In this document: in pieces, positions 55,180-64,000 of the stretch
Numbering within the stretch: position 1 is the stretch's first letter
How the letters are laid out: each line of letters opens with the position of its first letter
Assembly: GCF_032118995.1 (NCBI RefSeq)
Contig: NC_092662.1
Span: 186,001-250,000, forward strand
Source of the DNA: Asterias amurensis
Taxonomy: Eukaryota; Echinodermata; Asteroidea; Forcipulatida; Asteriidae
Reading direction: 5' to 3'
DNA length: 64,000 nt
Translations under genes and position numbers: made by a program
Notes under the pieces: generated by a model
Seen by the model: only the letters and a program-made list of their open reading frames with translations
Databases searched by the model: none
What the model was told of the DNA's origin: nothing

Positions 55180-55640
55180 CAGATGAAGCAGTGTGGGTGA
55201 AAAGTTCCTTTCCCCTGCTGCCTTGCCCTGCCTGCCGTCGGCACCTGGGCCAACCAAGTGGCAATGCTCCAGGCTGGAAATTAGTCGCCGCGCTCTGATT
55301 GGCTGCCCACCCTATCCCCATTGCTAAGATCCACCGCAGAGAGCCTCTTCCTGCTAATTTTTGTTCAGCCCCGTGCACTGAATCTTTGGAGTTTGATCAG
55401 CGAAGCGGAAGACAGGAAAAACAGCCCCCCAAGTATGGTTAGATCGCTTTGACGCAGTCGGACTAAAGGGGGGTACAGATCCCTTGGTGGTAAAGAGAGG
55501 AGAGAGGTAGAGCTAGAGACTAGTACCGTAAACACAGTCGCGGAGGCCCTGCATGCGCACCACACGCAGCCTGTGTATGACCCAATTTTCTGGTCGAGCG
55601 AGCTCCTTCCCTCGTGTCATTGACGAGGAAGGTTTTGTCG
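55180..55640 (-). promoter_or_regulatory. GC-rich island with CCAAT box, possible promoter
   Basis: The island is markedly richer in GC and CpG than its flanks. On the minus strand AGCCAATCAGAGCGCGGC is a classical CCAAT context near 55290-55310, followed by GC-rich sequence that could be 5' UTR down to about 55190. The orientation would suit an upstream LMX1 first exon, but no TSS evidence exists and no coding exon follows. Confidence 0.3.
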
Positions 55641-56792
55641 GTGTGAACTTCGTGTTTTGCCCGAGGCTCTTTTATTGATCGTGTTTAATGTAGCAATAAC
55701 AATAATAGGCATGCCTACATTAAAATCCCTCTAACCCGAAGGATAGACTACGAAAGGGGACCTTTAAGAAGAAGACAAAAATAATCCAGCTTATTTGGTT
55801 GATGTCGGTGATGGGCAATTTCCATTATTTAGAATGTGTTTATGTGTTGCCTTGTTAGGCTCATGAAGACAATTAGAACACTTGTTGGGTTTTATTACAC
55901 GAGCATCTAGGTAGTACCGTATTTCTTAAATATCGCCTATCCCTTAAGAGTGCCATGCTTTTTGAGGACTCGGACCCACCCTGCGAGGAAATGACCTGCG
56001 AAGTCAGCCAGATAGAACAAATTTATTGAGGTGCATGTCAAAACCAACCGGCAGTGTTTCATGGCCAATAAACTGCAATCAAGAGTTCATCATGGCCAAC
56101 ATTCTTATGAAGAAAGGATGGAATGAAGTTTAGCTTTAGAAGTGTTTCATTTCTAGTCGCTGTTCTCACATGAAATTCACCTTGACTGCACAAGGTTGTC
56201 TATTACTTGCTTCTTTCGTAGATAATAATAGCAATAGCAATAGGCCTACTACACCCCTTTTCCCATAGTGTCTACTACAATAATAAAAAGGTGAACATCT
56301 ACAAGTGAAGCCGAGTTTTAAATATTTGAATACTTGATAAATGTAATTGGTTATTTTGTTTTCTGGGAGATTTATGTTGATATCAAATTCATATCTTTGT
56401 ATCTTGTATAATAAGTCAAATTCTGCCGGAACATCCCATAGTTTTCTCCCATTATCAACAAACTAATGGTGAATGGATAACGAAGAAGGCATGAATGATG
56501 TTTGTGTGACTGACACTAGGGATAATGTGATCATCATGAATAACCTTGAAGGAAGGCATCCTGCGTGTCATGTAATGATGAAGCAATATCATTTTGATGA
56601 ACCACTTGCACGCATAGTGTCTTAATACATACATCATAGATATAATACCAGATTTTGTGGCACTGAGAAACCAGTGTTTCTGTTAATGTTTTTGCTAACC
56701 TCAAATCGAGCGAATTTTAATGGCAGAGACTTGGTACCAGACTAATACTTGGAATGTCGTAAAACCAGGTAGCATTGTATATCCACATGGAC

Positions 56793-56843
56793 CACAAGCT
56801 GTGGGATTCCACAAGCTGTGGGATTCCACAAGCTGTGGGATTC
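56793..56843 (+). repeat. Exact 17-bp tandem triplication
   Basis: CACAAGCTGTGGGATTC occurs three times in direct tandem (56793, 56810, 56827). Flanks are unique. Confidence 0.95.
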
Positions 56844-58794
56844 CGGTGTTTAGAATGGTTACACTATTGTAATGGAAAGTAATAAGCATTGTGTATTCTA
56901 AGGGATCATACACACTTTTATTTAATAAATAAACCACATCACAATCTTGATATATCATCTTTTACCCGTGTCTTCTGACCGTCATGTGGTTTCTTCAGAT
57001 GTATTTCCAGTTAAAGAGACAGCCATGCAAATCGCATAATGCACACTTCCCCCGCACGACTTTCCAATACCCGCAGATGATATTTTCATTACCCAATAAC
57101 AACATCATATCTAAGACATGTGAAGACCCCTAGTATGCAAATCACGGCACTGAAGCCTGACTTTCCCCCCTTATAAAGTGCACTGTACCACAATACACTT
57201 GTCGCAAGAGGGGTATATACTATAGTCAAAATAAGAGAAAAGCTCTAATAATAAGAGCCAAGGCAATAACGCGTTGTTGGCCCACACCTGTCGTCTAACT
57301 TACACATTTGCATGTATAAATTGCCGATGTTATGGAATTACTGTATGTAATGCCGCCCATCTCTTGAATTTCAATTCAATTTAGACGGGGGATCATACGT
57401 GGACCATTTATAGTACAATTGAATTTGGCTGGCGGAGTCACAGACGGGATGTTTTTGTTCTCCACGTTGCGGTGACCGTTCTGAAGATAGCTGATATCTC
57501 TGCCATAATGACATTATTGTCCGGCTAATCTAAAACTATTGCTTGTCATTTTTGGAAGCATGTGGCTGTGTATTAAGATGCAAGTGTCTATAACCACATC
57601 ATCTCAGAGAAGTGTGAAATATTAAAGGATTTGGTAATAAGTTTTGGGAGTGACTTCTAAGTTAGGCACAGGGATGAATTATTCATATCTTGATAAAAGT
57701 TTGTAAAGTTAAAGTCCTGAACGGAGAACAATGTACGACTGATGCATTGTTCGGACTTTTTTTATTAAATATCAAGAAATACCGAGTATTCGGACAATCT
57801 AACACCATTAAGGACTGTTTGTTGACAACAACGCCTTGCATATAATTATGTACACAGCCGAACTTCACCATGGTTGAACAAAATGTGTGTGTATCTTGAT
57901 AAATTTACATCGATACTGACCTAAAGATTCAATATAAGTCCGATAATGCAGCAACAATAGCAGTTCATTTTCCCTCTCCAAACAAAAATACATACGTTTT
58001 CCGTATAGAGTCTCCCCACCCAGTTGGGTCATGAAATTTTGATGACTATTAGATGTGAATGCCACACGCGCGCCCCCTGTGCGGATCCCACACACCCACC
58101 CCAAACTAATCCGCTCGTAATTAAATTATTGACATGGACAATAGGGCTGCATCTCATGCTATATGAACACGAACAATAACCAAGAACTACAGTAGCTGTG
58201 TGAGATATAATTAATATGTCTCAGCCGGTTGACAAGCAGTTTTATTTAGAGACACCGGGAATTTCTGAGGGCAAGGGTCCACCGGCGCATCTTTCTACCC
58301 CGAGTAAGAATAAAGGCAGATAACATCAGATGTCGGTCTATATGTTAATTTGGTTCTCAAGTCCTCAAGCTCATAATATTATTATTCAGATCTGGCTTAA
58401 AGTCACAGAGCTTCAACCGAAATTAATGATAGTTTTGTTGTTACGAATTGTGTTGAAAGGATTATTTTGGTTTTGTTATTACATACGCGTATTTATGATA
58501 TAAGTTTGCAAACATTTTTTCATATTGGGTCACCAAACTTTAGCTTCAAAAAGCTTGGCCTTCCAGTTCACTCTGATCAAATTTGAACAAAGGTTCGCAT
58601 AGCTTCCAGAATTGCCCTTCAGTTGTGAAGCCTGCTGTAGGGGGGACCGGTCACACATGCTCCATTTCGGAAAGCTTCTATTATGCTCCTATTTGTTGTT
58701 TTATACCTGACAGAAACACTCCCAAGAAACAATTGTTCGCGTGGGGGGTTTGGTGTTTTACCCCCAATAAGTTGTGCAGTCGATTGGCGATTAA

Positions 58795-59142
58795 TTGTCC
58801 GCATTGATTGCCACGTGGCCCGGTGACGCCCCCGGCACGATTATCCCCGGATTTACAAGCAGCTTTCTGATTGTTTGCGTCAAATCAGACAAAAAGTACA
58901 ACATTTTCAGCAAGTTCAAGAACCGGGCTGAACTCGATCTGGAAGTACAAGGACTGTTTGTTGTGTGTAAGGGGCAAACCTTCTACCTCCCATGGCCCGA
59001 TGAACCACCCTCCGATCTGATGATGGTGGGTGTTAGCGAGAAAGCCGCAGTGGGTTTCGTGATGCTGGTTTTGTTTGGACCAGCGAGTCTGATTGTGTTA
59101 CAATCGCTTTTCGCTGGAGTTCACTTTGGAGATTTTCTATGA
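58795..59142 (+). CDS. Unrecognised 115-codon ORF, weak candidate
   Basis: The frame encodes a hydrophilic middle (VKSDKKYNIFSKFKNRAEL, FYLPWPDEPPSD) and a C-terminal hydrophobic segment (about 84-105, with FVMLVLFGPASLIVLQSL). The composition is balanced and unlike the AT-driven frames around it. There is no family match I can name, no clear splice site and no flanking gene structure. It may be a chance frame in a GC-richer island. Confidence 0.2.
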   Translation: MSALIATWPGDAPGTIIPGFTSSFLIVCVKSDKKYNIFSKFKNRAELDLEVQGLFVVCKGQTFYLPWPDEPPSDLMMVGVSEKAAVGFVMLVLFGPASLIVLQSLFAGVHFGDFL

Positions 59143-62100
59143 GGATGTGTGGTTTGTTGATTTTTCCTATTGGCCATGTGAACACGACCCTGTAATTGCA
59201 GATCATTTTCACTAGGATTTGCATTTCAATGGGAACGCCACATTTGTCAAAAAAGAATTGAACGTATAAGCAGTTGGATACCGTGTTGAGTTATTGAGCT
59301 TCTGATTGAGGGTCAAACTGTTAACAAGTAATCTGGAATTAGAATAACTTTAACCCACTGTCTTTTTGTTTTCACATTTCATTATAATAATTTCATTTAA
59401 GTTCATTTATTTGAGTGATAAGCATGATACCTTTATAGTGGGTATAAGCTAACGAAAAGACGGACATGGCATGAACGTTCCCCTTTGTAAACACGTGACC
59501 ACTTTTAAGGCACTGACTTTTCTGATACCTTGTATATCGTATATAGCGAGCACACAATTCCCGAGAAACCCCGAGTGCCACCGATAATTACCGAGCATCG
59601 ACGAGGTTGGCCTATAATAACCGTCCGACTATAGAAAGTGCATTGTGTTTTATGATTGTAAACGTGTTCTGGCATTAATCATCTGCAATTATTCGGCGTA
59701 GTGTGTGGGAGCGAGGTTGACGGCCAATTTAAAACCCGTTGTCTATAGAGTGTGTGTGATTCATAAACGACCAACACTAATCCCGCTCACGGATGTACTT
59801 TTCCGTGTTGAGTGTACTGTCAGATCTAGGTACTGTTATGTTCCGTTTTACTACCCATAATAACAACTGAGCATGGACTTGGTATTAACATACTGCTCTG
59901 AGCCAAACTTACATAATTATAGCGCTGCTTAACGGTAAGCAACTATGTGTTTCACTATTAGCAAGACAATTAAGCGGTCAGCTTGCGCGTTCACCGTGGA
60001 TTTGGATGTTTGTATACGTCATCCTCGTACACAGAGCAGGGGCCTTTTTCATAGCGCTGCCTATAACGGTAAGCAAATTATAATGCTAGCTGCAGCAGAA
60101 AAAATTGCTTAGGCGTAAGCGTTTTTTACAGGTTCAAGCAAGACTATTCTTGCAGCTTGCATGTTCGCCATGGATTTGTATTGTGACGTCATTAATGTTC
60201 ATACAGTAAGCACCGTAAGGTTCGCATACCTTTTCGTTATGGAATATTAACTCGCACATCAGCAAGCACCAACGCTCAGTTTTCTGTCCTTTTATAATGT
60301 CACTGGTAGTGACGAGGTCCTACCTAGTTTTGTGCATGCCTTTTCTTTAATAGGATTTATCATCTGTATTTATTGGACAGTTAATCCTGCCCCATTTTCA
60401 TTGGAATGGTGAAACAATATTGTCTGGTATTTATAAGTTTTATGTTATGTTTTAATCAAGAACTAAACGGCCTCCTGGTGTCTCGTGTGATATCTACAAA
60501 GCGAGTTGTATTTCATTGCACTCTATTGAGTTGGCGGGTTGTCTAGTGCGGCTAGCTTTGATCAATTACTGCTTGATATATAGCAGTACAGAGAGAAGAA
60601 GCACCACAAGCCCGTCTCACCCATGGCTTTTAAGACCTTTTTTGTTAACCTCCTCAACGATATTATGGAGTTATCAGTAGAGATAGCGAGTGGAGGGATC
60701 TCTCACTGCTGCATCTACCCATCACCCCGATCATTAAGGGTGGTTTAGTGCCAGGCAAAGGGTACCATGAATAGAGGGAACCTCCAAGGCGGTGCGGCAC
60801 TTTCGGAAGTCATCATTCGGACGAAATTGACCGAGAGTGGCCGGATGTGCCTGCATCAAATACAGTTCGATGCACGCTATATAACTGTCGGCTCGGGCGA
60901 GTTTGTCCGCTTGACGCTTTTTTTTTTGCGACGCTTGGCAGCTAATTTCCGGGGTTCTGAAAATAATATTTGCATTTTAAACTTGTACATGTACCTATTC
61001 GGTCTCTTCTTGATGTTGTTGTGTTGGGGGGAAAATGGTGAAAAGAAATTTCAAACTGTGAGTGAGAGGTTATTTTTTGTGTGCGGAGAATAAAGCTTGA
61101 AGTCTATAAAAACCGGGGTTTTTGAGCGGCGCTAGCTGCGCGGCGAGCTGGAGTGGCCGGGAGCGTTCGCTGAAACCCGGGGGCTTTTTATGGCTGAGCG
61201 AGTGGATTATACGGAATGCCCGGGGAAGAAAAGTCGTGGATAATATGACTGGTCTTTGTGCACACAGCATTTTAGAAGTGTGGTTTTGTTTATGTTTTCG
61301 CTTCTGTAGATGTATTATGTGTTATAAAAGGAGATATCATTGTGTTGTAGTCTGAAGTATAAACAAAGATTAAAAGAAGTTTTTAATTAACCGTGATATC
61401 CAAACCGTTGCGTATCAGTAAGTAAACTGATATCAAATCACAAAATATTGTACCGAGACGCCAAAGAAAAAACTTCTCTCCACAGTGAGTTTTTGTGATT
61501 ATTTTCCCAGCAAAATCCTCTGCATACTTAATTATTGTTTGAATTTTCATTATGAAACTTCTGATGACGGAAAAAATTCAAGTAAACGAATAAAGATTAA
61601 AGTGCACATGCAGATGCGACATCATTTGCCGTTAAAACACTAAATACAAACATAACAGAGTACAGAGGCTGGGGTACAGGTCCCCTTTCATGCTTTTATG
61701 TATATTTCTAAATAAATTCCTACCCATTGCTCTTGATTTAAAAGATATTCCACGGATAAGAAAACACCGTTTACTTTATAATAAAGATCATATTCGTCCG
61801 CTAGTACACGGCTTGTGGTAAACTCACAGAATGGACGTGCTTAACTTATAGGCAGGCGGGTTGGGTTACACTAAGATTACGAAGAAGAAGAAACGGGTTT
61901 GGAGTTATAATAAAATACGACAAGAGTGAAGCATTGATTTACATGTTTAAATCGCATTGGGTTTGTTATAGAACCGACAGATAGCAAATCGAGATTAGCG
62001 GCAGGTGGACGGCGCAACCCGGTACTTACGGTCTCACCGCTCAACATTTTGACGATGTAGAGATAGAGAAAGATCGTCGATGAGCCGGGCCGCATAAGAA

Positions 62101-62894
62101 AAGTATTGGCGTTTGGGTTTTGCAAAGGTTGGATGGTACAACTGCAATTTGGTTTTTCTCTCCAAAGCTCTTTCATATCCCATCATAACAAATTATGCAA
62201 CTCATTTCTATGATAAGGCGTCTGAATAATTGTCTTATTCAAAGTCTTGTGAAAAATCATGATACTCGGAACTGATCCATCTCGATTAAGAGTTGTTTAT
62301 TTTATGAGGTAAACATGCAATTTTAGAATATTGTTAGTTTGGTTAGCTATTTAACACAAGGAGTTTTCTTACCAGAAATATATTTTATTGCATTTTTTAT
62401 TATCATATGTAATTGTTTTCACCATTATAGCGATGTGTGTTTTGCTTAAAAACACTGAATAACTAAGTTTCGGTGCATTTAGAGTGAAACAAATTATATT
62501 GATTTAAAAACCAGAGGCAGAATTAACAGATATTGTTTATTAGCGATATGCTGGTATACTTCAGAGCCAACCTCTTCCAACATTCCATCCCTAGCGCTAC
62601 GAACATTTTATACCACTGGCACAAGGTTTAATACTTTTTAATAATGAAAGTATTTCAAAACCCTGATTATCTTCAAATGGGTCTGCTAAATAACCCATGG
62701 CGGAGCAAAATGACTGAGAAAATAAAGAATAATGAGAATGGTGAACCCAATGAGTCATTTCCCTTCACTTTAAAGAGACACACGTGGAAAGAGTTTCCAA
62801 AAGTTTAGACAGTCATGAGCAAAATCCTCACGCTGAAAATATAGAATTGATTTCAGAAGTGAAGTTTGCCATATTAATTGTGGTTCCCTTTCGA

Positions 62895-63060
62895 CAATGT
62901 GCATAGCACTGTATACTCAGTACTTTCTCGAGTCCTGTGAAAACAAATCACAGGCATATAATTCGGTTGGGACTCGAACATACGACCTTTGCAATTCTAG
63001 ATGTATTACTGTAATACTTCTAGAATAGACCAACAAGATTGCCCCAAGTTTGTAATTTGA
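62895..63060 (-). mobile_element. tRNA-derived SINE, inverted relative of the 26.9-kb copy
   Basis: On the minus strand a B box in CGTATGTTCGAGTCCCAACC is followed by TGATTTGTTTTCACAGGACT, CGAGAAAGTACTGAG and TATACAGTGCTATG, in the order seen at 26.9-27.0 kb. The A-box end is degraded. Confidence 0.65.
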
Positions 63061-64000
63061 GAAATACAGCTATGCAAAAAGAGTTGCTATAATGCTAAAC
63101 TTCTCAACATAAGTTTTTTGGTGTATGGAAAGTTACAATCCATGGAGGTGTTGCTCGTTGAGTTTGAAAGTAGCTGGTGGTCAGGTGTGAGAAGCGACTT
63201 TTGGATCACCGTTCGTGTTACACCACGCCCTCGCACGGGTTGTGGAGTCTGGGGACTAGTCTAATAGCCACTTAAAACGACATCGGCCTACACAATTTAA
63301 TTTGACAAACAACCAGAACGTAAATCAATGTATGAAATCCTATTAGTCACCGAATTGTATTTAATTTGACACCTATTTAAGTGAGAGTGGGGTCTAACTG
63401 CCACCATGTTTACGCGATGGCGTTGTATAAACGGTGATTTAATCGTATATAGAAAGCTCTCTATGATGATGTATACAGCATGTCCATTAATGAGCAGCTT
63501 TACATCCCCCATGCGCCCTGTGAATCATTGAGGTTTATGGCGCATATCTTGGCGGCATGTAAGGCGATCTGTGTTGCTCTCTCTAGCGTGAGTCGCACTG
63601 GAGGAGTGCAGCTAGACCCAACCAACCATCCATCCATCCTCTCTAGTCTACCTCCTTGTCTTGTCACCAGGCACTCTTTAATTATCTACAGTAGGATGAG
63701 CACAGCTTGAAGATGACGAGAACGGGTCCTTGGCGGTCCAGATGGTCGGGCAGTTCAGCCTCGTCAGCTTCTTGAGACGTTGCATACAAGACGGGCGGGC
63801 CTCTCTTCTTGTGGTTGCACGCCACCGACCAAGGGACCGTGTTCGTACCCCGTTCCCCAACCACCCATGACTGTGACCGGTGGGTGATTCCCCAAGCGGT
63901 TTGCCCCGGTGCTGTGTTTGTACCACACGGCGCAGTTTTGTTTTTATGAGCCTTACCCTGTTCGTCGGAGGGAGGTGATTTTTAATTAAATGCCGTTTGT

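Larger units (their letters stand above)
36381..64000. other. Large gene-poor region upstream of LMX1 LIM2 exon
   Basis: 27.6 kb without a firm coding exon. It most likely comprises the LMX1 LIM1-LIM2 intron and/or the 5' regulatory domain. I searched the minus strand by eye for LIM1 signatures (CxxC, WHxxC, LYCKxDY) and found none. The stretch holds repeats listed separately, pyrimidine-rich blocks (about 41.7-42.0, 50.46-50.6 and 51.15-51.3 kb), GC-richer islands (about 40.0-40.35, 42.05-42.4, 45.1-45.55, 55.15-55.65, 60.7-61.2 and 63.5-63.95 kb), and AT-rich sequence between. Islands could be regulatory elements. Confidence 0.5.

Noticed and set aside
60860-60920. TATA-box promoter (CTATATAAC in a GC-rich context)
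   Set aside because: It is palindromic enough to read on both strands, with no gene attached on either, so only a weak hint.
60767-61093. 108-codon plus-strand frame
   Set aside because: No recognisable motif; the C-terminal half is low-complexity hydrophobic and no splice or start context supports it.

Overview
The window looks like nuclear DNA of a marine invertebrate deuterostome, most likely an echinoderm and possibly a sea star. It is AT-rich, its genes are split by introns of about 0.3 to 2 kb, and it is full of short tRNA-derived SINEs, foldback MITEs and minisatellites of the kind I associate with echinoderm genomes. The species assignment is inference. The gene identities rest on reading the encoded proteins.

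Layout, left to right. (1) 580-6741 (+): a five-exon gene joining a Q/H-rich N-terminus, a CARF (ALS2CR8)-like region, an AT-hook-like motif, a MULE-type transposase core and a SWIM zinc finger. Its last codons and stop lie in the first copy of an 82-bp tandem array (6672-7161). (2) 7162-10861: intergenic repeats. (3) 10862-15417 (-): DAXX, three exons, with SUMO-interaction-like motifs at both ends. (4) 15418-16907: a divergent spacer holding one consensus CSL/Su(H) site. (5) 16908-17237 (+): intronless NRARP. (6) 17.3-22.2 kb: repeats, including 111 pure ATT units, and a possible 64-residue membrane microprotein (20715-20909, -). (7) 22269-28306 (+): PHYHD1, nine exons, with the Fe(II) and 2-oxoglutarate ligands present. 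(8) 32594-36380 (-): the 3' five coding exons of an LMX1 LIM-homeobox gene (LIM2, homeodomain, C-terminus). (9) 36.4-64 kb: no firm gene. This is presumably the 5' intron or upstream domain of LMX1 and holds duplicated noncoding blocks, repeats and a LINE 3' end. The LIM1 exon was not found.

These genes do not form one pathway. NRARP is a Notch feedback gene, LMX1 a patterning transcription factor, DAXX a histone H3.3 chaperone, PHYHD1 a 2-oxoglutarate oxygenase, and the first gene probably a transposase-derived DNA-binding protein. Their linkage is notable. Human LMX1B, PHYHD1 and NRARP are all on 9q33-34, LMX1A is on 1q23 and DAXX on 6p21, which are the arms of the MHC paralogon. The window therefore looks like a compact piece of the unduplicated proto-MHC linkage group.

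I saw no LTR element, retrovirus-like, Polinton-like or CRISPR structure. All splice sites were inferred by eye from GT/AG context and phase agreement.
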